DNA of 5,331 nucleotides, taken from Verrucomicrobiota bacterium (GTDB taxonomy: Bacteria > Verrucomicrobiota > Verrucomicrobiia > Opitutales > Seribacteraceae). Positions 1-5,331 of the stretch are shown here, one piece after another. The stretch lies in NCBI GenBank assembly GCA_030830145.1, contig JAURNO010000272.1, forward strand, positions 1 through 5,331, read 5' to 3'. The first letter of the stretch is position 1, and each line of letters starts with the position of its first letter. A program made the position numbers and the translations under genes. The notes under the pieces are model-generated. The model was not told the origin of the DNA and did not search any database. It saw nothing but the letters and a program-made list of their open reading frames with translations.

Positions 1-53
<53 letters not shown>

Positions 54-65
54 ACAGAAGAAACG

Positions 66-95
66 GTATTATTCGGATTTCATGAAGAGACGCAA
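66..95 (-). promoter_or_regulatory. Possible sigma-70 promoter of the initiator tRNA gene
   Basis: On the minus strand, a TTGCGT -35-like box (90-95) is followed after 16-18 nt by overlapping -10-like hexamers AATAAT (68-73) and TAATAC (66-71). Transcription would begin a few bases before the mature tRNA 5' end at 53, the short leader common for tRNA genes. The boxes are imperfect and were found by eye. Confidence 0.35.
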
Positions 96-168
96 CGAAA
101 ATCTTTAGGGATTGATCGCCGCGAATTTTGGTTGTGCTCAACGACTCTGGACTCCATTTTTCAAAAGA

Positions 169-924
169 ATGACTAACACGATAGACCTTGTCGGTTTTTG
201 CGATAACAGAACCAGGCAATTCGACATCCCCGATTTTAATGGAGCCTTCAATGGGCTACAAATAGAGAACGATGGTTCTGTAACGAAAATTGGAGCGGCA
301 GTAGACGCAGGGCTTTTTCCATTTAAAAAAGCAGTCGAGTCGAAAGTCGATTTCCTTATTGTACATCACGGTCCCTTTTGGACTCCACCCATTCCGCTCG
401 TAGGCGCTGCATATGAAAAAATCAAGGTTTGCCTCGATGGGAACCTTGCCGTTTACGGGTCTCATCTCCCATTGGACCTCCATCCTGAAATTGGAAACAA
501 CTCACTTCTAGCTCAAAAGCTTGGACTCACACCAATGGGAACTTTCCTCGAGTACGAAGGATTCGACATCGGTCTGATTGCAGAAAGCCCTTATGAAAGG
601 CAGGAACTTCGGATGCAGTTGGAAATCCTTTTCAGCTCCAAGATTTCCGCCATGGAATTTGGCTCGCCCAAGCCAAAGTCGGTGGCGATTCTAACGGGAT
701 CGGGACAAAGTGCCGTTGATCAGATTCTAAAAGCGGGTACAGACACTTTGATTACGGGCGAACTCAAGCAACAACACTTTAATTTAGCTCAGGAACTTCA
801 GCTAAACCTGTATGCTTGTGGTCATTACGCTACCGAGACTTTTGCCGTCGAAGCCTTGGCCATGGAAGTTGCTAGCCAATTCTCCCTCCCATACCAGTTC
901 ATTGAAACAGATTGTCCTCTTTGA
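169..924 (+). CDS. Nif3-like dinuclear metal center protein (YbgI/DUF34 family)
   Basis: A 251-residue member of the Nif3/YbgI family (also called DUF34), usually hexameric toroidal proteins with a two-metal site; the general cellular role of the family is still poorly defined. All expected metal ligands are visible: the HH pair (His66-His67, in IVHHGPFW), Asp103 (in SHLPLDLH), and His219 with Glu223 (in GHYATETF), the same pattern as His63/His64/Asp101/His215/Glu219 of E. coli YbgI. The N-terminal NGLQIE (28-33) and the later TGSG and TGELK motifs are also typical. Length fits the short, YbgI-like form without the inserted PII-like domain. The ATG at 169 was chosen because family homology starts there; the frame is open to a TTG at 112, but that extension does not resemble the family. 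No clear Shine-Dalgarno is present. It is followed by aroQ on the same strand after 48 nt, so the two may be co-transcribed. Confidence 0.9.
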   Translation: MTNTIDLVGFCDNRTRQFDIPDFNGAFNGLQIENDGSVTKIGAAVDAGLFPFKKAVESKVDFLIVHHGPFWTPPIPLVGAAYEKIKVCLDGNLAVYGSHLPLDLHPEIGNNSLLAQKLGLTPMGTFLEYEGFDIGLIAESPYERQELRMQLEILFSSKISAMEFGSPKPKSVAILTGSGQSAVDQILKAGTDTLITGELKQQHFNLAQELQLNLYACGHYATETFAVEALAMEVASQFSLPYQFIETDCPL

Positions 925-972
925 CTTCGAGCGTTGCGGTTCCTCTTAAAAATGGTTTCCTAACATACGACT

Positions 973-1407
973 ATGAAAAAAATCGGATTGCTTAACGGCC
1001 CCAACCTCGACCGACTTGGTAAACGAGAACCTGAAGTATACGGAACCGTCACTCTTGATCAAATCGAAGACAAGGTGAAAGCCAAGGCAGCATCCTGCGA
1101 TTGTGAGGTCGAGGCCTTCCAATCCAACCATGAAGGCGCCCTCATAGACAAGATTCACGAGTGGGCTGATGGAGGTTTCGGCGGTCTAATAGTCAATCCC
1201 GGCGGACTCACTCATACTTCAGTCGCCTTACGCGACGCGATTGTCGCGTCCGGACTCAAGACCGTGGAAGTCCACCTGTCCAACATTCACGCAAGGGAAG
1301 ATTTCCGTCATCGTTCTCTCGTCTCGGGAATTGTTGCTGCAATTGTCGCCGGCATGGGGCATCATGGATATGTCAGTGCGCTCAGGTATTTGTCCGAGAA
1401 AGCATAG
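973..1407 (+). CDS. aroQ: Type II 3-dehydroquinate dehydratase
   Basis: A 144-residue type II dehydroquinase, a dodecameric cytoplasmic enzyme that converts 3-dehydroquinate to 3-dehydroshikimate, the third step of the shikimate pathway to aromatic amino acids. The length is normal for the family (about 140-150). Signature and active-site residues are all in place: LNGPNL near the N-terminus, Arg18 and catalytic Tyr23 in the flexible lid (REPEVYG), Asn75 in VNPGG, His81 in LTHTS, Glu99 and His101 in VEVHLSN, and Arg112 in EDFRHRS. The positions coincide with those known for the M. tuberculosis enzyme (Asn75, His81, Glu99, His101, Arg112). The ATG start places the GPNL motif at its usual distance from the N-terminus. 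No Shine-Dalgarno is evident upstream. The gene lies 48 nt behind the Nif3-like gene and converges on fumC. Confidence 0.97.
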   Translation: MKKIGLLNGPNLDRLGKREPEVYGTVTLDQIEDKVKAKAASCDCEVEAFQSNHEGALIDKIHEWADGGFGGLIVNPGGLTHTSVALRDAIVASGLKTVEVHLSNIHAREDFRHRSLVSGIVAAIVAGMGHHGYVSALRYLSEKA

Positions 1408-1459
1408 CTCTTAAGAAATTACTTTGCCAACCAGCCTCATTACGAGTGTTTCAGCACGA

Positions 1460-1490
1460 TAGATTGACTAATGGGCAACAAGTCAGTCTA
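1460..1490. terminator. Hairpin at the aroQ/fumC convergent junction, possible bidirectional terminator
   Basis: An inverted repeat pairs TAGATTGACT (1460-1469) with AGTCAGTCTA (1481-1490): ten pairs, one of them G.U in the plus-strand transcript, around an 11-nt loop. It lies between two convergent genes and covers the fumC stop codon (1483-1485) and the last fumC codons. Neither strand has the run of U residues expected after an intrinsic terminator, and the stem is not GC-rich, so it may be a weak terminator or a 3'-end stabilising structure. Confidence 0.4.
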
Positions 1491-2886
1491 GTGATCCACA
1501 CATATCTTCGGGGCGTACCCACTGGTCAAATTCCTCACCAGTTAGAAATCCCAGGCTAATCGATTCTTGTCGCAGGGTAGTTCCATTTTGGTGAGCCGTC
1601 TTGGCAATCGTTGCAGCCTTTTCATAGCCGATCTTCGTATTGAGCGCAGTCACGAGCATGAGTGAATTGTCCAAATTCTTCTTCAAATTAGAATAATTAG
1701 GCTCAATGCCTGAGGCACAGTTTTGCTCGAAAGAAATACAAGCATCTCCCAATAGCCGAGCGGATTGCAGAAAATTAGCAGCCATAACGGGCTTGAATAC
1801 GTTCAACTCATAATGGCCCTGAAGCCCGCCGACCGAAAGTGCAACGTCATTTCCCATTACTTGGGCGCAAACCATGGTTAATGCTTCACACTGCGTTGGA
1901 TTGACTTTACCCGGCATTATGGAGGAACCAGGTTCGTTGGAAGGTATGATGATTTCACCTATTCCGCTTCTAGGCCCAGAAGAAAGCAAGCGAATGTCAT
2001 TAGCTATTTTATTCAAAGATACAGCTAATTGCTTGAGGGCGCCATGTGATTCCACAAGGGCATCATGAGCTGCAAGAGCCTCGAATTTATTTTTTGCACT
2101 AACGAAAGGCAACCCCGTGAATTCGGCAATTTTGGCCGCCACTAATTTAGAATAACCCGGGGGAGTATTGATACCCGTTCCTACCGCGGTTCCTCCCAAG
2201 GCTAATTCGGAAAGGTGAGGCAAAGTATTACGAAGGGCATTAAGACCATGTTCAAGTTGAGAAACATAACCGGAGAACTCCTGCCCCAAGGTCAACGGGG
2301 TAGCGTCCATCAAGTGGGTACGTCCGATTTTAACAACTTGCATAAATTCATCAGACTTGGTTTTGAGCGTATCTCTAAATTTCTCAACCCCTGGAATCGT
2401 TGTTTCAAGAAGCATTTTGAATGCGGCAATATGCATCCCTGTTGGAAACGTGTCGTTTGAGCTTTGTGATTTGTTCACATCGTCATTCGGATGCAAAATC
2501 TTTTCAGAATCTTCCAATGTCCCACCACCCAGAACATGACCGCGATTGGCAATGACCTCATTTGTATTCATGTTGGACTGAGTACCGCTTCCAGTCTGCC
2601 AAGTAACAAGGGGAAACTCCGCATCATGACATCCGGAAAGAATCTCGTCGCACACCTGGGAAATGAGCTTTTTCTTTTCTTCCGGTAGAACGCCAAGTTC
2701 CTGATTAGCGTGAGCAGCCGCTTTCTTCAGATACGCGAATCCATAGACAACCTCCAAGGGCATGCTGGCAACTGGACCTATTCTGAAATTTTTTCTGCTT
2801 CTCTCTGTTTGAGCTCCCCAATACTTTGCTGCGGGAACCTTAACCTCGCCCATGGTATCTTTCTCTATTCTATATTTGTCTGCCAT
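1483..2886 (-). CDS. fumC: Class II fumarate hydratase (fumarase C)
   Basis: A 467-residue class II (iron-independent, homotetrameric) fumarase that interconverts fumarate and (S)-malate in the TCA cycle. The length equals that of E. coli FumC. Visible family motifs: [10 protein letters not shown] (98-107), [14 protein letters not shown] (132-145), [16 protein letters not shown] (188-203) with the catalytic-base region His191 (E. coli His188), and the superfamily signature [13 protein letters not shown] (320-332) carrying the catalytic serine of the flexible loop (Ser321/Ser322, E. coli Ser318). [10 protein letters not shown] and the overall pattern favour fumarase over aspartase or argininosuccinate lyase. 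An AGGG at 2893-2896 is spaced 6 nt from the ATG. Transcribed in the same direction as the sigma/anti-sigma/HtrA-like unit, but separated from it by 202 nt with a possible promoter of its own, so it is probably independent. No truncation or frameshift is seen. Confidence 0.97.
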   Translation of the reverse strand: MADKYRIEKDTMGEVKVPAAKYWGAQTERSRKNFRIGPVASMPLEVVYGFAYLKKAAAHANQELGVLPEEKKKLISQVCDEILSGCHDAEFPLVTWQTGSGTQSNMNTNEVIANRGHVLGGGTLEDSEKILHPNDDVNKSQSSNDTFPTGMHIAAFKMLLETTIPGVEKFRDTLKTKSDEFMQVVKIGRTHLMDATPLTLGQEFSGYVSQLEHGLNALRNTLPHLSELALGGTAVGTGINTPPGYSKLVAAKIAEFTGLPFVSAKNKFEALAAHDALVESHGALKQLAVSLNKIANDIRLLSSGPRSGIGEIIIPSNEPGSSIMPGKVNPTQCEALTMVCAQVMGNDVALSVGGLQGHYELNVFKPVMAANFLQSARLLGDACISFEQNCASGIEPNYSNLKKNLDNSLMLVTALNTKIGYEKAATIAKTAHQNGTTLRQESISLGFLTGEEFDQWVRPEDMCGSLD

Positions 2887-2892
2887 AAATTA

Positions 2893-2896
2893 CCCT
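2893..2896 (-). promoter_or_regulatory. Shine-Dalgarno-like site of fumC
   Basis: Minus-strand AGGG, in the context CAGGGTAATTTATG, lies 6 nt before the fumC ATG. It is the only clear Shine-Dalgarno-like site in front of a gene in this window and supports the start at 2886. Confidence 0.55.
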
Positions 2897-2907
2897 GTTT
2901 AGTATTT

Positions 2908-2936
2908 TTTAAACTGAACCGATTCAGAACGATCAA
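2908..2936 (-). promoter_or_regulatory. Possible fumC promoter with a small inverted repeat in the spacer
   Basis: On the minus strand, TTGATC (2931-2936) and TTTAAA (2908-2913) are separated by 17 nt and each match four of six consensus positions for a housekeeping promoter. Transcription would start roughly 15 nt before the fumC ATG. The spacer contains CTGAA-TCGG-TTCAG (2914-2927), a perfect 5-bp inverted repeat that could be an operator half-site pair, although repeats this short are common by chance. Confidence 0.3.
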
Positions 2937-3070
2937 ATGCTTATAAGACAATTCTGAGGAATTAAGTCGAGTAAAGATTGAAACAACCAAAAGTGATCAA
3001 TCCGTTAAGGAAAAAGAAGAAGGGTAAGACCATGGATCTTTAGCCAAAATCAATATCCTGCTAATGGAAT

Positions 3071-3088
3071 CTTTATGACGGCATAAAA
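3071..3088 (-). terminator. Weak AT-rich hairpin after the HtrA-like gene
   Basis: Directly behind the TAG stop codon (3089-3091), the minus strand can form TTTATG-CCGT-CATAAA, with one further T.G pair outside. The stem is AT-rich and is not followed by a U-run, so it is a poor intrinsic terminator. About 45 nt further on, the transcript has a pure pyrimidine stretch (complement of 3007-3024). No better terminator was found between this gene and fumC. Confidence 0.2.
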
Positions 3089-4195
3089 CTAAGGGCTTAC
3101 GCTTAGGTTCGCATCCAGCGATTTTACCTCGGGAAGCTCGCTGACAAGGCGTCCGTTGGTGGGAACCACGCCCTTTTGAATGTCTTTTGGCTGCTTTTGA
3201 GCATTGTAAAAAGATCTAGACCCGACTTTGACAGGCAAAATCAACTTGTTTCCTTCGCGCTCGATGACAAACTCGATAAAGGTTCCTGGTTTGGCAAAAA
3301 AAGATGCGTGGGCTAAGTCGCCGGGACTATGAATTGTCATACCGGAAATACGTTTGAGTATATCGCCCTTTTTTAAAGTAGAGAAAGAACCTGGTGAGCC
3401 TGCAACAAAATCGGCAATAACTATGTCGAAACTGTTTTGAGAATTAACCTTGCGGCTAGTTGTAATGCCAAACCATCCATAATCGATTTCACCAGAAAGA
3501 AGCAATTCATCCCTAATTCTAGTGCAAGCTGTTGCAGGGAGAAGAAAGGAAGAACGAAGATCCGGCAATGCAGCGTAAGTGATACCAACAAATTTTCCAT
3601 TTAGATCGAAAACTGGAGCTCCAATCTCTCCCAATCCAAGTGGCATACTCGATCTAATCATTTTTGTAGGAAAAAGCTTTTTACCAAATGAAAACTCATG
3701 GCTTTGCATGATACCGTAGGTCGGAGCTATCTTGAAATCCAGGGCACAGGTAACACCAATTAAAATGGTACCTGCGTTCAAATCCTCTTTATTTCCAGCA
3801 AAAGGAATAAAAGTGAAATCCTTGGGCTTTTCGGAAATTTTCAGAATGGATAGGTTACAAAGGGGGTCATGCCCGATCTTTTCGGCGAGAAAGTAAGAAT
3901 TCCTATGTTCTATCCAAATCCTGTCTGCATCCTCAAGCAACCCAGTAGTCAGCACATGACCTTCCTTACTGATAAAAAAACCGCTTCCCATTTTGAGGAA
4001 ACGCTTAATCTTGTTATCGTGCCGTTGTTCCCGCGCTGCTTTAACGCGTACAACCGAAGACTCAAACGATTTAAAGACTTCTTGAATCCGGGTTTGAAGC
4101 GAGAGGAAAGACTCCTCATTACTCTGATTCGCAGGAAGTAACAGAGGTGTGAAAAAGTAGGAAAACAAAAAGAACGTCAGGAGGGAACGCCCCAT
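3089..4195 (-). CDS. Secreted HtrA/DegS-like protein with PDZ domain, catalytically dead trypsin-like domain (pseudoprotease)
   Basis: The protein has 368 residues. Residues 1-22 look like a signal peptide or signal anchor: MGR followed by a hydrophobic stretch rich in Leu and Phe, possible cleavage near LLLPA-NQ. Residues about 40-235 form an HtrA-type trypsin-like domain, recognisable by GSGFFISKEGHVLT (70-83), DPLCNLSILKI (110-120) and GAPVFDLNGKFVGI (192-205). Residues about 239-325 form one PDZ domain, with GWFGI (240-244) at the ligand-binding loop and AGSPG...LKKGDILKRISG. The last 43 residues are a tail of unknown role. All three catalytic positions are changed: Leu86 for His in the TNxHV motif, Asn114 for Asp in DLAVLKI, and Ile191 for Ser in GNSGGP. 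It should therefore bind peptides but not cleave them. The start at 4195 was chosen because it gives the signal peptide and lies 4 nt after the upstream stop; a longer reading frame to 4342 overlaps the upstream gene. It is third in a unit with an ECF sigma factor and a putative anti-sigma factor, suggesting a regulatory role in envelope sensing (inference). Confidence 0.85.
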   Translation of the reverse strand: MGRSLLTFFLFSYFFTPLLLPANQSNEESFLSLQTRIQEVFKSFESSVVRVKAAREQRHDNKIKRFLKMGSGFFISKEGHVLTTGLLEDADRIWIEHRNSYFLAEKIGHDPLCNLSILKISEKPKDFTFIPFAGNKEDLNAGTILIGVTCALDFKIAPTYGIMQSHEFSFGKKLFPTKMIRSSMPLGLGEIGAPVFDLNGKFVGITYAALPDLRSSFLLPATACTRIRDELLLSGEIDYGWFGITTSRKVNSQNSFDIVIADFVAGSPGSFSTLKKGDILKRISGMTIHSPGDLAHASFFAKPGTFIEFVIEREGNKLILPVKVGSRSFYNAQKQPKDIQKGVVPTNGRLVSELPEVKSLDANLSVSP

Positions 4196-4199
4196 ATGA

Positions 4200-4685
4200 T
4201 TAGAAGGTAAATTGAGCAAATAAATCCGGTTGCTGTAATTCCTGATCATTGATTGTAGGTTCTTCAAAGGAAGACTCCTCATCGGTCCATTCCAATGAGT
4301 TATGAACGTACAGGCTTTGATCGGAAAGTTTGGGATCGACAACGAACGGGGAGACTACTTCAAAGTCGTCTGTCGAAGGATCTTTAGCAAGTAAAACCTC
4401 AACAGGAGCAGTTTGAATATCTTCCGTATTATTAGCGAGTTCTGAGGTGTTTGAAGAAAAAGGATAAGTCACGAACAAAAAGACAGCGACAAAACACACC
4501 AAGGAAAGAGGCAAGGACCAAATGACCCTTTTGGAAGCAAATGAAAAAGGTGTGCTTTGAACTACGGATGTTAATGCTCGTTCATGAACTCGGTCTTGAA
4601 AACTATCCCAAAATTCGTCTGAAGGCACATCTAGTTTTTTCGAATTGAAAAGCTCATCTAGACTAGGTTTTTCTTTTGGTTTCAT
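4200..4685 (-). CDS. Single-pass membrane protein, putative anti-sigma factor
   Basis: The 161-residue protein has a charged cytoplasmic segment (1-53), one clear transmembrane helix (about 54-73, VIWSLPLSLVCFVAVFLFVT, preceded by Lys52-Arg53), and a strongly acidic extracytoplasmic part of about 85 residues. This is the layout of membrane anti-sigma factors such as RseA. The cytoplasmic part has the short amphipathic block PSDEFWDSFQDRVHERAL (21-38), a plausible sigma-binding helix, but no HxxxCxxC zinc motif, so it is not a classical ZAS-domain protein. The C-terminus ends in AQFTF, an aromatic-X-Phe tail resembling the PDZ ligands of outer membrane proteins. The gene begins 9 nt after the sigma-factor stop codon and ends 4 nt before the HtrA-like gene, which suggests co-transcription and translational coupling. 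No Shine-Dalgarno is seen. The anti-sigma role rests on position and topology, not on recognised homology; it could be another membrane partner of the sigma factor. Confidence 0.7.
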   Translation of the reverse strand: MKPKEKPSLDELFNSKKLDVPSDEFWDSFQDRVHERALTSVVQSTPFSFASKRVIWSLPLSLVCFVAVFLFVTYPFSSNTSELANNTEDIQTAPVEVLLAKDPSTDDFEVVSPFVVDPKLSDQSLYVHNSLEWTDEESSFEEPTINDQELQQPDLFAQFTF

Positions 4686-4694
4686 ATGTAAAAA

Positions 4695-5321
4695 TTACTT
4701 CAAATAATCTGAGAGTAACGACTGCAACTGCAACTTGGCATAATGCAAACGAGATCGAACAGTTCCTTCCGTGCATTTCATTATCTTGGAGATTTCCTTA
4801 TGGCTAAGACCATCAATTTCAAAAAGAACGACGATAGTCCTATGTTTGTCTGACAACTTAAGCAGGGCTTCGTTCAATTTTTGGTGCAATTCATTCAAAA
4901 GTGTCTTCCGAACAGAAGAGGTATCGGAAGAAGAAAACTTTTCAAATTCCTTGCTTGAACCATATTCTTCGGAAATTTGTTCGAAACTGAAAAACTTACG
5001 AGTTTTTTTTCGCTGCAGATGACTCAAAGTCAAATTTACGCCTATCCTGTAAAGCCAAGTGAAAAAGGACGATTTACCTTTGAACTTTTTGAGAGATCGA
5101 AAAGCTTTAACAAAGGACTCTTGTGTTAAATCTGCAGCATCCTCATGGTTAAATGTCATGTTGTAAATGACACTGTAAAGTCTCTCTCGATAGAGAAGCA
5201 TAATCGAATCAAAGGCCGCTATGTCACCATTTTGAACACGCGTAACAAGGGTTGTTACCTCATCAGTAGACTTGCCAACAGTAGAAAGATTCCTGCTCTT
5301 GTCTTGTGCACGGGTAAACAT
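4695..5321 (-). CDS. ECF (RpoE-type) RNA polymerase sigma factor
   Basis: The protein has 208 residues in the order of an extracytoplasmic-function sigma factor. Region 2 spans about 37-107, including DAADLTQESFVKAFRSL (61-77) and FFTWLYRIGVNLTLSHLQRKK (86-106) for core binding and -10 recognition. A Ser/Glu-rich linker follows (about 108-145). Region 4 spans about 149-203, with LSDKHRTIVVLFEIDGLSHKEIS and the recognition helix GTVRSRLHYAKLQL (186-199) for -35 recognition. No region 3 and no C-terminal SnoaL-like or other extension is present. It would direct RNA polymerase to a specific set of promoters, probably under control of the membrane protein encoded next. The ATG at 5321 gives a normal length with about 24 residues before the first conserved block. 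The frame stays open to the window edge 10 nt further, so an upstream start cannot be excluded, and the promoter is not visible. Confidence 0.93.
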   Translation of the reverse strand: MFTRAQDKSRNLSTVGKSTDEVTTLVTRVQNGDIAAFDSIMLLYRERLYSVIYNMTFNHEDAADLTQESFVKAFRSLKKFKGKSSFFTWLYRIGVNLTLSHLQRKKTRKFFSFEQISEEYGSSKEFEKFSSSDTSSVRKTLLNELHQKLNEALLKLSDKHRTIVVLFEIDGLSHKEISKIMKCTEGTVRSRLHYAKLQLQSLLSDYLK

Positions 5322-5331
5322 GCCATAAACA

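Noticed and set aside
112..168. N-terminal extension of the Nif3-like gene from a TTG codon at 112
   Set aside because: The extra 19 residues do not resemble the family N-terminus, while the protein from the ATG at 169 begins where Nif3/YbgI proteins usually begin.
256..483. Minus-strand open frame opposite the Nif3-like gene
   Set aside because: It is contained within a conserved gene on the other strand and shows no protein-like features.
946..1158. Minus-strand open frame opposite aroQ
   Set aside because: It lies almost wholly antisense to the well-supported aroQ gene and its translation has no recognisable domain.
1874..2946. Several plus-strand open frames opposite fumC
   Set aside because: They are short frames antisense to the conserved fumarase; their sequences mirror its coding pattern and show no domain.
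3026..3042. Palindrome-like stretch around CCATGG between the HtrA-like gene and fumC
   Set aside because: Only six bases are a perfect palindrome and the flanks pair imperfectly; this is expected by chance.
3869..4141. Plus-strand open frame opposite the HtrA-like gene, considered as an antisense small protein
   Set aside because: It has no recognisable motif or upstream signals and lies wholly antisense to the HtrA-like reading frame.
3089..4195. Annotation as an active serine protease of the DegP/DegS type
   Set aside because: Overall similarity would suggest it, but the His, Asp and Ser positions are Leu86, Asn114 and Ile191, so proteolytic activity is not expected.
4196..4342. Longer start for the HtrA-like protein at 4342
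   Set aside because: It would overlap the membrane-protein gene by about 140 bases in another frame and bury the signal peptide 49 residues inside the protein; the ATG at 4195, 4 nt after the upstream stop, fits far better.

Overview
The window carries six protein-coding genes and the 5' part of a tRNA gene, packed tightly, in moderately AT-leaning bacterial DNA. The best guess for the host is a Gram-negative bacterium of the Verrucomicrobia (Opitutae-like). Clues are the N-terminal 'DEFWDSF' type motif of the small membrane protein next to the ECF sigma factor, the general scarcity of Shine-Dalgarno sequences, and protein sequences that do not look proteobacterial. This placement is an inference from memory and is tentative. 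No mobile element, CRISPR array, origin or sign of recent transfer was seen.

Left part (1-1407): an initiator tRNA-Met gene runs off the left edge on the minus strand. Diverging from it on the plus strand are a Nif3/YbgI-type dinuclear metal-centre protein and a type II 3-dehydroquinate dehydratase (aroQ, shikimate pathway). Both proteins keep all their expected metal or catalytic residues. aroQ ends facing fumC, and a 10-bp hairpin sits at this convergent junction.

Middle part (1483-3088): a full-length class II fumarase (fumC, TCA cycle) on the minus strand, preceded by a 202-bp gap with a plausible promoter of its own.

Right part (3089-5321), minus strand: a compact three-gene unit with 9-nt and 4-nt gaps. 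It encodes an ECF sigma factor, a single-pass membrane protein in the position of an anti-sigma factor but without a zinc-binding motif, and a secreted HtrA/DegS-like protein with a trypsin-like domain and one PDZ domain. This is the most interesting part of the window. The HtrA-like protein has lost all three catalytic residues (His to Leu86, Asp to Asn114, Ser to Ile191), so it should be a pseudoprotease. The membrane protein ends in Phe-Thr-Phe, an aromatic-X-Phe C-terminus like the outer-membrane-protein tails that DegS-type PDZ domains bind. Together they suggest an envelope-sensing sigma switch in which a non-proteolytic PDZ protein binds the anti-sigma tail, or competes for misfolded outer-membrane proteins, instead of cutting the anti-sigma factor. 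The residue losses and the tail are read directly from the sequence. The mechanism is a hypothesis.
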